From JAVHLK01 sp043806215 (GTDB lineage Bacteria; Desulfobacterota; Desulfomonilia; Desulfomonilales; Desulfomonilaceae): DNA of 64,000 nucleotides. A program made the translations under genes and the position numbers. The notes beneath the pieces were generated by a model, which was given only the letters and a program-made list of their open reading frames with translations, made no database searches and was not told the origin of the DNA. The stretch spans positions 1-64,000 of the forward strand of contig JAZDHD010000176.1 of assembly GCA_043806215.1 (NCBI GenBank). The letters are read 5' to 3'. Shown piece by piece: positions 17,305-26,279 of this stretch; positions within the stretch are counted from its first letter, which is position 1, and each line of letters opens with the position of its first letter.

Positions 17305-17607
17305 TCAGAAAGTCCTCAGCATATAGCTCAGATCGCTCTCGGGGTTGAGCGGGCTACGCTGAAACTTCTGGAAATCCTGATACGCGTTATATTGGTTCCA
17401 TTTCCAGTACAGCAACGGACTAGGCCCCATTCGATAATACAGCGGCCGCCTCGGAGCCTGCACCCCCTCCGCCCCGGCAGGGGCCTGTGGAGGTCGGGGT
17501 GCCGTAAAATACGGCGACGAGTACCCATAATACTGGGCCCCCCCCGGACAAGGCAGGACTACGACGATCAGTCCGGCAACCAGAGCCGCTACTACGATAT
17601 TTTTCAT
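17305..17607 (-). CDS. Small secreted Pro/Tyr-rich protein (100 aa)
   Basis: The ATG at 17607 has AGGAG at good spacing. An N-terminal signal peptide ('KNIVVAALVAGLIVVVLPCPGGAQ') is followed by a short mature part rich in Pro, Tyr and Arg ('YYGYSSPYFTAPRPPQAP'). The Cys in 'LPCPGG' does not sit in a proper lipobox. No domain is recognised. It may be a small envelope protein. Confidence 0.6.
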   Translation of the reverse strand: MKNIVVAALVAGLIVVVLPCPGGAQYYGYSSPYFTAPRPPQAPAGAEGVQAPRRPLYYRMGPSPLLYWKWNQYNAYQDFQKFQRSPLNPESDLSYMLRTF

Positions 17608-17677
17608 GATTTGCTCCTACCGCCAAGACTTCCGGGAGCGGGGCACAGTACACTTTTCTCCAAGACCGTTTCCGGCG

Positions 17678-17763
17678 TGGTGCGAGAGGGGGGACTCGAA
17701 CCCCCATGGGTTGCCCCGCCGGATCCTAAGTCCGGTGCGTCTGCCAAATTCCGCCACTCTCGC
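17678..17763 (-). tRNA. tRNA-Leu(TAG)
   Basis: The minus strand reads GCGAGAGTGGCGGAATTTGG at the 5' end, pairs with CTCTCGC at the 3' end, and carries an encoded CCA. The anticodon stem CCGGA/TCCGG encloses loop CTTAGGA, giving anticodon TAG, which reads CUA/CUG leucine codons. A long variable arm (about 14 nt) and a GGTTCGAGTCC T-loop confirm a class II tRNA-Leu. Confidence 0.95.
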
Positions 17764-17953
17764 AGGTTCCGCGTCGGCCGGCGCCGAAACGGCGGAAAAG
17801 TATTATACTCCGACTCTCTCCATGCCGGCCATCTTAAAATGTTCCGCATGGGTCGGCTTTTCCGAATCCCGGGGAATCGGAATGTGCAGACGCAACCCCG
17901 CACTATGGATATATGATAACCAGCTTACGGAATTGTTTCATCACGTCCGGCGT

Positions 17954-20512
17954 TCACGGCACTTTCACGACGTCGTGGGAACCTCTTCCCGTGTCCACCT
18001 GAAGAGTGTCCTTGCCGTCCGTGCGAATGGAGACTGCTCCGTCGCGCCCGGTCCAGTAGACTTTGGCCCCTCGGGATTCCAATCGTTCCATTACGCTTCG
18101 GCTGGGCAGGTTTCTCTGGGCCGGATAGCCGGCGCTTACGACTGCGACCGCCGGCCTCACCCGATCGATGAAGCGCTCGGTGGAGGACGTGCGGCTCCCA
18201 TGGTGCCCCACTTTGAGCACGGTTGCGTCCAGTTTCACACCTGATGCCAGAATTTCTTCTTCACCCTCTTTCATGAGGTCTCCCACAAAAAGGAATGAAA
18301 CATTGCCATAAGCCAACCTGCAAACCACCGATGCGTTGTTCACCGCGTTGGACGACGCCTCGCCCGTAATCCCGCGCCGCGCCGCGTTGAGGAAGACGAG
18401 TGTGGAGCGGCCCAACTTGACGGGGAAACATGATCTATCGGCATGTTCAATTGGAATCCCGAGGGTCCGGGCCGTATGAACAAGCTCTTCATGAATGGGC
18501 GCGGAGATTTCGACAACGTTCAGCCAGAGCCGTTTTGACGGAATTGTGTTCAGAACCGAAAGCACTCCGCCCATGTGATCCGCTTCCGGATGAGTGACCA
18601 CGATTCCGTCCAAAGAGCGGACATGGCTCCATCCCAAGAATGGAATAAGGATGCTTTGCCCCGCGTCAAAGTATCGGTTCCTAACGCCTCCGTCGATTAT
18701 GATTCCGTTTGACCCGGGAGCCCTTACAAATGCCGAGTCCGCTTGCCCTACATTGAGGAAGACCGCGGTCAGGAGATTTCCATCGGCATTCCACCAATTG
18801 CCGGGGATAAGCGAACAGACCGCAGCCGACAAGGCCGCGGCAGCGATCAGAAGACGACTTCGGGAAAGCGTGCGGGCGTACCACAGAGAAGCGAGCGCGG
18901 CTCCGGACACCAGGGTGAATTGCAGCGCCCCCCACGAGGGAGGACTGACGGCGCTCCCCGGGAGACCCGAAAAGAAGGATGCAATTCTCACGATTCCCAA
19001 GACCGCAACCTCGGCCGGGACAAGGACTATTGCTCCCAATTTGGGGAACATGGTGCCGATCACGGTTGCGGGCAGCCCGATGGACAATGCCGCGGTGAGA
19101 AGGAATCCTGCCGGCAGGTTGGCAAACAGCGTATAAACGGGAAATGTGCGGAAGATCTCCAGCAGAAACGGCATAACGGCTATGCCTGCTGCGACGGTCG
19201 TCAAGAGGAGCATTCCGACCTGGCGTTTGAACCATGTGAGTACCGCGGGCAACGCTCGGTGAGGGTGAGCAGCACCGTTAAGGGACCGGCCCGGTTCATG
19301 GAACGCGCCGCTTCCTTTGAGCCTGTCCCAGAGGGGAGCAACTGCGAGGAGAATGCCGACAACTGCGGCGAAGGAAAGTTGAAATCCCGGGGAGAAAAGA
19401 GCGAGCGGATAAACCAGGAGGATGAGCAGACCGGCCGATGCCAGGGTGTTGAAGGAATTCCACTGCCGGTCGTTCACGATCGCCCACGCCGCCACAACTC
19501 CCGCAATGGCGGCCCTTATGGCCGGAATCCTCGATCCCACGATCAAACAGTACAGAACGATCATCGGAACGGCAGCCACAGCCACCGCCTTATTAGCCGG
19601 CAACCACAGGAGGACCTTGGGCACAGCGCGTACGCCCGTCCTCACACTTGCCGCAACCATCAGGACAACGATCCCCACATGCAGCCCTGAAGCGGAAAGC
19701 ATGTGAGCAAGGCCCGAGACTGCAAAGACCCGGCTGAGGGAACGGGTGTCGCCTGCCCCGGCCGGGACGCCGAGATCTCCTCGCTCGCCGATTACAATAC
19801 CTTTCAGCACGGCGCGTACCGCCCGCCAGTCTTCTTCGGGAAAAGAAAGGGCCGACTCTGTCTCCAGGAAGCGCGACATGGAGTCCCGAAGTTGGAACAC
19901 CAGCGCCGAAGGAGTCAGCCGCGAGCCCCTGTGCAGGACGACGAGGGAGTCCTTGCCCAGAGCCGAGGCGAGCCAGGCAATCCCATTGTTCGTACAATGA
20001 AGTTCCCAATCGAATTCGCCGGGGTTCTTCCTGTTTCCGGGTTTTCTTATGCGCGAAGAGAAGGCAATCCTGTCGCCGTACCCGAGGGAAGCATCGTTGT
20101 CTCTCAGGACGAGACGGCCTTTACCGGGAAGCGACATGCCCGCCGAGGCAACGGCACCGCGGTCGAGAATGAGGACCCGGGCATCGGGCGCGGTTCTCGA
20201 AGCTTCCAAAACCGTAGCGTGAACCACGGCTTTGGAGCATGGCGGCTCGAAATGCCTGTTCCACGTGAGGGCTTCGGAGCCCCGTAAGAATCCCAGGAGC
20301 ATGAACGCCATTGCAACAGCCGGCCAAAGGTACGCGTCGGGTCCCCGCCGGAAGGCAAGCGACCATATACCCAAGACCACGACCGTGGGAACAACCCAAA
20401 GCGGATCGGGATTTCCGCCGAGCCGCCCTGCGAAGGCGGTCCCTATTCCCAGGGAAATTACCACTATTACAAGAGGATACCGATGCGACCACTTTTTCAA
20501 TCGCCTTCTCAT
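17954..20512 (-). CDS. comEC: ComEC/Rec2-type DNA uptake channel
   Basis: About 852 aa from the ATG at 20512 ('MRRRLKKWSHRYPLVIVV'); a longer frame from 20638 is possible but adds an atypical leader. The order is an N-terminal membrane pair, an OB-like DUF4131 region (residues ~60-200), the polytopic Competence core ('LSASGLHVGIVVLM' is the hallmark), and a C-terminal metallo-beta-lactamase domain with 'THPEADHMGG' and 'KVGHHGS'. It forms the inner-membrane channel for single-stranded DNA in transformation, and the C-terminal domain may degrade the other strand. No comEA is nearby. Confidence 0.92.
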   Translation of the reverse strand: MRRRLKKWSHRYPLVIVVISLGIGTAFAGRLGGNPDPLWVVPTVVVLGIWSLAFRRGPDAYLWPAVAMAFMLLGFLRGSEALTWNRHFEPPCSKAVVHATVLEASRTAPDARVLILDRGAVASAGMSLPGKGRLVLRDNDASLGYGDRIAFSSRIRKPGNRKNPGEFDWELHCTNNGIAWLASALGKDSLVVLHRGSRLTPSALVFQLRDSMSRFLETESALSFPEEDWRAVRAVLKGIVIGERGDLGVPAGAGDTRSLSRVFAVSGLAHMLSASGLHVGIVVLMVAASVRTGVRAVPKVLLWLPANKAVAVAAVPMIVLYCLIVGSRIPAIRAAIAGVVAAWAIVNDRQWNSFNTLASAGLLILLVYPLALFSPGFQLSFAAVVGILLAVAPLWDRLKGSGAFHEPGRSLNGAAHPHRALPAVLTWFKRQVGMLLLTTVAAGIAVMPFLLEIFRTFPVYTLFANLPAGFLLTAALSIGLPATVIGTMFPKLGAIVLVPAEVAVLGIVRIASFFSGLPGSAVSPPSWGALQFTLVSGAALASLWYARTLSRSRLLIAAAALSAAVCSLIPGNWWNADGNLLTAVFLNVGQADSAFVRAPGSNGIIIDGGVRNRYFDAGQSILIPFLGWSHVRSLDGIVVTHPEADHMGGVLSVLNTIPSKRLWLNVVEISAPIHEELVHTARTLGIPIEHADRSCFPVKLGRSTLVFLNAARRGITGEASSNAVNNASVVCRLAYGNVSFLFVGDLMKEGEEEILASGVKLDATVLKVGHHGSRTSSTERFIDRVRPAVAVVSAGYPAQRNLPSRSVMERLESRGAKVYWTGRDGAVSIRTDGKDTLQVDTGRGSHDVVKVP

Positions 20513-20725
20513 CTCTGAGTTGCTTCTCTTGTCAATAAACTCTTGATCATCCGTTCCCGGAGTGATAATCCAAGTCCAAAGCTTGGCCTTCTTCAACCTG
20601 GTCTGAGTCTGAGGTGGCCCTTGGGAATGAATGGTCACCGGCTACTGAGTATCATGACGAATTTCACATAAATTCGAGTGCTTAACAAGCATAAATCAGT
20701 GAGGCCGGGAGATTTGGATTCACAG

Positions 20726-21493
20726 ATGGAGTCTTTTGGAGCATATTTAAAGGGCCTCCGAGAAGAGAAAGGTAAGACCCTCGAAGACATCGCCGAGAGC
20801 ACCAAGATCGCGGTCTCCAATTTGGAGTTCCTGGAAAGCGACCGTTTCGACTTGTTGCCTCCGCGGGTCTTCGTGAAAGGATTCATCCGGTCTTACGTCC
20901 GGGAATTGGGGCTCAACCCGGAAGAAGCCATGAGAAGGTTCGACGCGTTTACCAAAGACGGAGAACTCCCGGACTACGGAGAAGAAGAGCATCCGGTTTT
21001 TCATCAGAAGCCGATTGCCGGTTCTTTTGTTTCAACCACTTGGTTCACGGGAATACTCACCGCGGCAGGAATCGTATCGCTGAGCATTCTCCTCTTGACC
21101 GCAGTGACTCGGGTTCTGGAAACCGACCGAGGAACAACCGTCTCGCAGCCGGGTGTCCGAACGGCTCAGCCCACGGGATATGCCCCAAAGAAAGAGGTGC
21201 CTCCCAATGATGAGCCCCGGAGCCAAACCGCGTTTTCCGAGCCGCCTCGAAATCAGGCGGGTAAGAAGACTCTCGAAATCAAGGCACTGGCGAACAGCTG
21301 GATACGGGTAACTCCGGATTCCGGGGCTGCGGAAGAGTTTATGATGGCTCCCGGCGACATCCAGGTTTTTACGGCCAACGAGGGCTTCTCCCTGCAAACC
21401 GGTAACGCAGGAGGCATACGGCTCAGATTCGAAGGCCGCGAGTTGCAGCCGCTGGGAAAGGACAACCAGACCCTTTCTCTTACGTTACCCTGA
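20726..21493 (+). CDS. RodZ-like helix-turn-helix membrane protein (DUF4115)
   Basis: 255 aa from the ATG at 20726; earlier GTG/TTG starts at 20678 or 20714 cannot be excluded. An N-terminal HTH_25 domain ('FGAYLKGLREEKGKTLEDIAEST...ISNLEFLES'-like, residues ~3-75) precedes one membrane helix (~105-130), a Pro-rich linker and a C-terminal beta domain ('SWIRVTPDSGAAEEF...', DUF4115). RodZ proteins link the MreB cytoskeleton to the cell wall and set rod shape. It is divergent from comEC. Confidence 0.85.
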   Translation: MESFGAYLKGLREEKGKTLEDIAESTKIAVSNLEFLESDRFDLLPPRVFVKGFIRSYVRELGLNPEEAMRRFDAFTKDGELPDYGEEEHPVFHQKPIAGSFVSTTWFTGILTAAGIVSLSILLLTAVTRVLETDRGTTVSQPGVRTAQPTGYAPKKEVPPNDEPRSQTAFSEPPRNQAGKKTLEIKALANSWIRVTPDSGAAEEFMMAPGDIQVFTANEGFSLQTGNAGGIRLRFEGRELQPLGKDNQTLSLTLP

Positions 21494-21586
21494 ACCTGTA
21501 GGCGAGTAACTGGATGCCGTCGCCTGCGGTGTTACGACGGCAACTCATCTACACAGCGTCATCGAACAATATCTTAAGGATTCAAC

Positions 21587-21928
21587 ATGGCACGATCAGA
21601 AAAGAAGCTGCTTCTCGTGATTCCTGTCGGAGAGCAGGACGATCTCCTTCCGGTGGTGGAGTCTGAAGGGTGGCATACGACGAAAGACCTTTTCAAGAAG
21701 ACGGGCACCTCATACAATCGGGATTGGAACGGGAAGTATGTCCTCGATCAGGACGAGATCCCTTGGAAAGTCACCAAAGAGGAACTGATGTCTTTGACAC
21801 CCGCCGAAGGCGATGTTGTCGTGATTTCCGACGGAAAATACCAGCTGGCGGAAAAGCTGGCGCTCTTCAAAGACACGGACGGATCGGTGTATGTAATGGA
21901 AACCGACTTGGAGAATCTCTTCTTCTGA
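21587..21928 (+). CDS. Conserved hypothetical protein (113 aa)
   Basis: The ATG has AAGGA nine to ten bases upstream. The protein is soluble, acidic and alpha/beta ('KKLLLVIPVGEQDDLLPVVE', 'EGDVVVISDGKYQLAEKLALF'), with no catalytic signature. It ends 'ETDLENLFF'. It is the last gene of its run and is followed by a hairpin. No family recognised. Confidence 0.65.
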   Translation: MARSEKKLLLVIPVGEQDDLLPVVESEGWHTTKDLFKKTGTSYNRDWNGKYVLDQDEIPWKVTKEELMSLTPAEGDVVVISDGKYQLAEKLALFKDTDGSVYVMETDLENLFF

Positions 21929-21951
21929 TCCGCACATGAAGGGACGAATGA

Positions 21952-22004
21952 GGAAAGGCCGGCATATCTTCGGAGATCGGGATCCGGAGCAGGGCGGCCT
22001 TTCC
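21952..22004 (+). terminator. Possible hairpin terminator after the 113-aa gene
   Basis: GGAAAGGCC at 21952-21960 pairs with GGCCTTTCC at 21996-22004 around a 35-base middle part that can fold further. There is no T-run, so intrinsic termination is uncertain. Confidence 0.35.
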
Positions 22005-22533
22005 ATCGGTGCACCTTAGTGTTCTATGGCACAAATACGGTCGCACATTCTCTAAACACGCGGTAGCGTCCCGGCGTCCCTGCCGGGCGGGAGATAGTAC
22101 GTTGTTTCCACTAAAGAATACCCCGCGGAACGCGGGGGAGGCCGGCGCTACCAAAGCAGGCTTTGCTGCCTTGGATACGACACCGTAATTAGGAAACGGG
22201 GCACTTAGCGCCGGAACGGGAGGCTTCAACTCCGCAATACGGCGTTGGAAACAGGCGCAGCGTGAGATTGTTCCATGAGACATAACAAACCCAGATTCAG
22301 GATGAGGCTTCGCCGGGTAAAGGTTAGACGACGGAGACAAGGTGTTGAAATCACTGCGGGCTATCCGGCCAGTCCCGCGTTCTTCTTCAAGAAGAGAAGC
22401 CTGAACGACCTCAAACGATGATTCGGGCGACGATGCCGGGCGGACCCCATGGTGATGCGCCGATGCAATGGAAACGTCCTTACGGCAAACAACCTGCGGT
22501 TCGAGAAGATTCGGCAAGTGAGGGAGTGGTCCG
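22005..22533. other. Repeat-bearing gap upstream of the SLOG-like fusion gene
   Basis: No convincing gene is visible. Around 22060-22213 there are GCGGTAGCGTCCC/CGGGCGGGAG palindromic strings and the AATTAGGAAACGGGGCACTTAGCG tail that matches the long dispersed repeat at 14478. Promoter elements for the downstream gene were not clear. Confidence 0.5.
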
Positions 22534-24240
22534 GTGTCGGGCGTTTTAGTTCCGGATGAGCCGTGCCGCCCCGCGCTTCGCCGCGCCGTTCTGTTCACGG
22601 CTGCGGTTCTAGCCGACCACGGGAGGTTGGACCACAACGAACGAACCCGCGTCATATCCTCGGTTGACGAGTTTGACATTCACGATCCCGGAGAACGCCT
22701 GAACGGACTTTGCGAAGCGTTGGCTTCTTCGGGTGAGGCACTTCCGTGCATCCCCGGGCCCCGTTTATTGAGCCGCGCTGCGAACCGGGCGGAGGAATGG
22801 CTCAGTCTCGGCATCCATCCCTTGTTCCTTACCGTTCCAGCAGGCCCCGATACCACAAAACCGCAGAAGCCCCGGGTATTCTTTACCAAAGGCAGCCGGG
22901 CCATTCTTCACATGCCGGCTGTTGCCGTCTTGAATTCAAGGAAACCCAGGAGTGTGTCACCCGGCGACCCGTGGCTCATTGGCGTGAAGCGCCTGGTCGA
23001 GTACGCGCGTGACGACCGTACGGCAGTGGTTTCGAGTTACGGCAATCTTGCATATTCCATTGTGAGCTCTCTTGCGAAAGGATCGCCGCTCATTGTCGTT
23101 TGCGACCGCGTCTTACCGTTCATGGCCGGCGAGAAAGAGCGCGAAAGGTTTATATACGATTACAGGGATTTGTTCCAATGGGAAAGCACCCTGTTCATGT
23201 CTTCTTTCTCCCCCGGAGCACCTGCCCCGCGACCGGTCCGTTCGGTCGAGCGTGACGCCCTCGTGGCTGAACTTGCCTCAACGCTGCTGGTGGCGGAAAT
23301 CCGTCCCGGCGGAAACATGGAAGCTATTCTGACCAAGGCAAAACAGCGAAACGTAAACATCCTCGGGGTCGACATCTGCCCGAAGCCGCCTCCCTCAATC
23401 GGTCGAATCTCCGTCTTGCCGGTTCCGGCCGGATTGGGAAACGGGAACACCGCTTCCGGCCAAGATACGGTTCACGACTCGCCGGGCGCAGCATGCGGAG
23501 CGCTCCGGCCGGCGGACAACAAGGCCGGCTCGGATGTCCATACCCATGAGGCCGAACCGGAAAACACGGTCGGGGTCTTCGATTCCGGTTGGAGAAAACG
23601 CCTGGGAGCATGCGTAATCACCTCCATCGAGGAGGTTGCAGGCCGCGGCTGCCTGGTTCACTACACCCGCTCGTGCCCGGGCCCCTGGCCCGGGCAAACC
23701 ATGGCCGAATATTGCCGATCCTTGATTGCAGGCCATGGCGACGCCGCCCACACCGCATTCGACACCTTGATTCGAATCCTCCGGGAAGGCCTGATTCGAG
23801 GGAGCAGCCGAATGATACGGGGAACGGTGCCGGTGGTCTCCTTCACCGAGTGCCTTCCTCCCGATCTTTTCCCACTGATCAAATGGAGAACGGGTTTGGC
23901 GCGTTGGTCCTTCGAACCGTACGGGATAGCCGTTGAGAAAGAAGTGCTGTTGAAGTTGGGCGCCCGCCGGGTCGTTTATGGCGACGAAAAGGTCTATGAG
24001 TCGCTGCCGCCCGAGGAGAGATATCGCTTTCAGTTGCTCGGCTCCGCAGGTAAGGACTGGTCCGGCGAAAGAGAATGGCGATTGCGGGGAAACCTCGACA
24101 TCAAAAACATCGAGCGTGAAGACATGGTCGTTGTGGTCCGCACGATGCGGGAAGCCGCATCGGTCGAAGAACGTTTCGCTCTCGCCGTTATCGCGGCCGA
24201 CCGTTTGCGGGGAAAAGATAGTGACGTAAATCACCGGTAA
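22534..24240 (+). CDS. DprA/SLOG-like domain fused to a DUF2971-like domain
   Basis: 568 aa from a GTG with AGGGAG upstream. Residues ~95-300 look like the Rossmann domain of DprA/Smf-type (SLOG) proteins: 'AVAVLNSRKPRSVSPGDPWL', 'TAVVSSYGNLAYSIVSSL', 'PLIVVCDRVLPFM' and 'LVAEIRPGGNMEAILTKA'. After a Pro/Gly-rich linker (~300-355), the C-terminal part has a 'VHYTRS' strand, 'TLIRILREGLIRG', 'VVSFTEC', 'FEPYGIAVEKEVLLKLGAR' and 'DWSGEREWR'. That pattern recalls DUF2971-like domains and, more loosely, ADP-ribosyltransferase triads (H, Y/F, E). A sensor-plus-effector arrangement is a reasonable reading, but no function is shown. It stands alone between repeats and prepilin peptidase. Confidence 0.6.
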   Translation: MSGVLVPDEPCRPALRRAVLFTAAVLADHGRLDHNERTRVISSVDEFDIHDPGERLNGLCEALASSGEALPCIPGPRLLSRAANRAEEWLSLGIHPLFLTVPAGPDTTKPQKPRVFFTKGSRAILHMPAVAVLNSRKPRSVSPGDPWLIGVKRLVEYARDDRTAVVSSYGNLAYSIVSSLAKGSPLIVVCDRVLPFMAGEKERERFIYDYRDLFQWESTLFMSSFSPGAPAPRPVRSVERDALVAELASTLLVAEIRPGGNMEAILTKAKQRNVNILGVDICPKPPPSIGRISVLPVPAGLGNGNTASGQDTVHDSPGAACGALRPADNKAGSDVHTHEAEPENTVGVFDSGWRKRLGACVITSIEEVAGRGCLVHYTRSCPGPWPGQTMAEYCRSLIAGHGDAAHTAFDTLIRILREGLIRGSSRMIRGTVPVVSFTECLPPDLFPLIKWRTGLARWSFEPYGIAVEKEVLLKLGARRVVYGDEKVYESLPPEERYRFQLLGSAGKDWSGEREWRLRGNLDIKNIEREDMVVVVRTMREAASVEERFALAVIAADRLRGKDSDVNHR

Positions 24241-24327
24241 TGTGGTAGATGAATAGGCGTGAACCGTTTCCGTCTCCCGTCTTGCCGACGCGCAGCGGTA
24301 GTGGGGATGGATTTCCGGGGTGTGCGC

Positions 24328-25119
24328 ATGCCGATTCTTGAGCCGTTCTGGACTGTATCTGCTTTCCTCCTGGGTGCCGTTATCGGCAGCTTCCTCAACG
24401 TGGTCATTGTGCGGGTCCCCATGGGTGATTCGATAGTCCACCCTCCTTCGCAATGTCCCGATTGCGGCAACCCGATCCGTTTCTACGACAACATACCCAT
24501 GCTCGGTTACCTGTTCCTGGGCGGCAGGTGCCGGGACTGCGCCGGCCGCATCTCTTTCCGCTACCCATTCATAGAATTCCTGACTGCGTGCCTCAGTTTG
24601 TCACTATACAAGCAATTCGGGCTTGCACCGCCCTTTCTGGTGTTTTTCCCGTATTGCTGTGCCATGATCGTCGTCTTCTGGATCGATCTGGACCACATGA
24701 TCATCCCCGACGTCATATCGCTCAACGGCATTGCGGTGGGGGTCATAGTCTCGGCATTCGGACTCATACCCGACATGAACATCAAGACATCGCTCCTCGG
24801 CACGTTGTTTGGAGGCGTCATTCTCTACCTTCCGGCCATCATTTACGAGAAGATCAGGGGATCCGAAGGGCTGGGAGGCGGCGACATCAAGCTGTTGGCA
24901 ATGATTGGGGCGTTTTCCGGGGTGTATGGGGTCGTTTTTGTCCTGTTCTGCGCGTCTCTCGTGGGCTCTGCAATCGCTGCAGCCGGCATTGCCGTCAAGG
25001 GCTCGTCCGCCAAGACCCCCATTCCATTCGGACCGTTTCTGACGACCGCGGCCGTTGCATACGTGTTCTTCGGCCAACAGGTGATCGGCCATTTCTTTGC
25101 CCTGTCCTTGGTCTTCTGA
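24328..25119 (+). CDS. Prepilin peptidase / N-methyltransferase (type IV)
   Basis: 263 aa from the ATG at 24328; earlier starts at 24259 (GTG) and 24307 (ATG) are possible. The N-terminal methyltransferase part has the zinc tetrad 'CPDC...CRDC' and 'GSFLNVVIVRVP'. Catalytic aspartates occur in 'WIDLDHMIIPD' and 'GGGDIKL', the GxGD-type aspartyl peptidase signature. About seven membrane helices follow. It cleaves and methylates prepilins for type IV pili, type II secretion or competence pili, which fits ComEC in the same neighbourhood. Confidence 0.93.
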   Translation: MPILEPFWTVSAFLLGAVIGSFLNVVIVRVPMGDSIVHPPSQCPDCGNPIRFYDNIPMLGYLFLGGRCRDCAGRISFRYPFIEFLTACLSLSLYKQFGLAPPFLVFFPYCCAMIVVFWIDLDHMIIPDVISLNGIAVGVIVSAFGLIPDMNIKTSLLGTLFGGVILYLPAIIYEKIRGSEGLGGGDIKLLAMIGAFSGVYGVVFVLFCASLVGSAIAAAGIAVKGSSAKTPIPFGPFLTTAAVAYVFFGQQVIGHFFALSLVF

Positions 25120-25199
25120 AGACACCGACCGCTGATGCCAATGCGCTTTCGAGGCTGCGGCCCGCCGGTCGTGGGAGTTTGTGAAGCAATGCACCGCGT

Positions 25200-25220
25200 C
25201 TTAACACAATTCTAACAAAG
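25200..25220 (+). promoter_or_regulatory. Probable Pho box upstream of pstS
   Basis: CTTAACACAAT followed by TCTAACAAAG forms two 11-bp direct half-sites (TTAACA-N5-CTAACA), the spacing expected of a PhoB/PhoP operator. It lies about 70 bases before the pstS start. Regulation by phosphate limitation is inferred from this and the operon content. Confidence 0.6.
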
Positions 25221-25292
25221 AAATACCAAGCTGATTGATGAGTCTTTGTGAAGGCTCTATTGTATGTGGGGAAGACCATCAGGAGGTGAACG

Positions 25293-26258
25293 GTGAGCAG
25301 AACAATCCTATCCGCAGCCTTTGCGGTGGGCGTGCTTTTTTCGACCGTTGCGGGTGCCGTTGAACTGGATCCGGAGCTCCAACCGTACAAGCCGGTGAGC
25401 GGGGTATCCGGCTATCTCAAGGCCGTTGGATCCGACACGCTGAACAATCTCATGACTCTCTGGTCCGAGGGTTTCAGAGCCGCGTACCCCGGGATCAAGA
25501 TTTCCATTGAAGGCAAAGGGTCGTCGACTGCACCGCCGGCGTTAATAGAGGGAACCGCACAATTCGGCCCCATGTCGCGACAGATGAAGGCCAAGGAGAC
25601 CGATGCCTTTGAGAAGAGGTTCGGTTACAATCCCGCGGTGGTCCGCATCGCAGTGGACGCGTTGGCGGTCTTCGTCAACAAGGACAACCCCGTCAAGTGC
25701 CTTACTCTGAAGCAACTCGATGGGATGTTCTCGAAGACGCACAAGGGGGGCGGCAAGGATATGAGGACCTGGGGCGATTTGGGACTCACCGGAGACTGGG
25801 CGGATAAGCCGATTTCACTCTACGGGCGTAATTCCGCGTCGGGAACGTATGCCTACTTCAAAGAAGTGGCGCTGTTTAACGGCGATTACAGGGATAGTGT
25901 AAAGGAGCAGCCGGGCTCTTCGGCCGTAGTTCAAGGTATTGCGTCGGACAAGTATGCCATTGGCTATTCGGGAGTCGGGTACAAGACCGCGGACGTACGG
26001 ATGGTACCGTTGGCCGTCGAGGAAGGCGAGTGTTACGAAGCCGACGCTGCCAACGCGTATTCCGGGGATTATCCCTTGGCGAGATTTCTCTACGTCTACT
26101 TCAACGGGAAGCCCCATCAACCGCTCGAACCGCTCATGGCGGAGTTTATCAAATACGTTTACTCGAAACCTGGGCAGCAGGTTGTGGTGAAGGACGGTTT
26201 CTTCCCCGTGTCCAAGGCATTGGCCGACGAGGATATGAAAAAGGCGGGCATCCGGTAA
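25293..26258 (+). CDS. pstS: Phosphate ABC transporter substrate-binding protein
   Basis: 321 aa from a GTG preceded by AGGAGGTGAA. A signal peptide (cleavage near 'AGA-VE') is followed by a PBP-like fold with the PstS phosphate motifs: 'AVGSDTLNNLM', 'KGSSTAPPALIEGTAQFGPMSR', 'GRNSASGTY' and 'PGSSAVVQGI'. It binds phosphate in the periplasm and hands it to PstC/PstA. It opens the operon, with pstC 22-28 bases downstream. This variant is of the PstS-like group found with enlarged permeases. Confidence 0.92.
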   Translation: MSRTILSAAFAVGVLFSTVAGAVELDPELQPYKPVSGVSGYLKAVGSDTLNNLMTLWSEGFRAAYPGIKISIEGKGSSTAPPALIEGTAQFGPMSRQMKAKETDAFEKRFGYNPAVVRIAVDALAVFVNKDNPVKCLTLKQLDGMFSKTHKGGGKDMRTWGDLGLTGDWADKPISLYGRNSASGTYAYFKEVALFNGDYRDSVKEQPGSSAVVQGIASDKYAIGYSGVGYKTADVRMVPLAVEEGECYEADAANAYSGDYPLARFLYVYFNGKPHQPLEPLMAEFIKYVYSKPGQQVVVKDGFFPVSKALADEDMKKAGIR

Positions 26259-26279
26259 TCTTATTGGGGACATAGAGTC

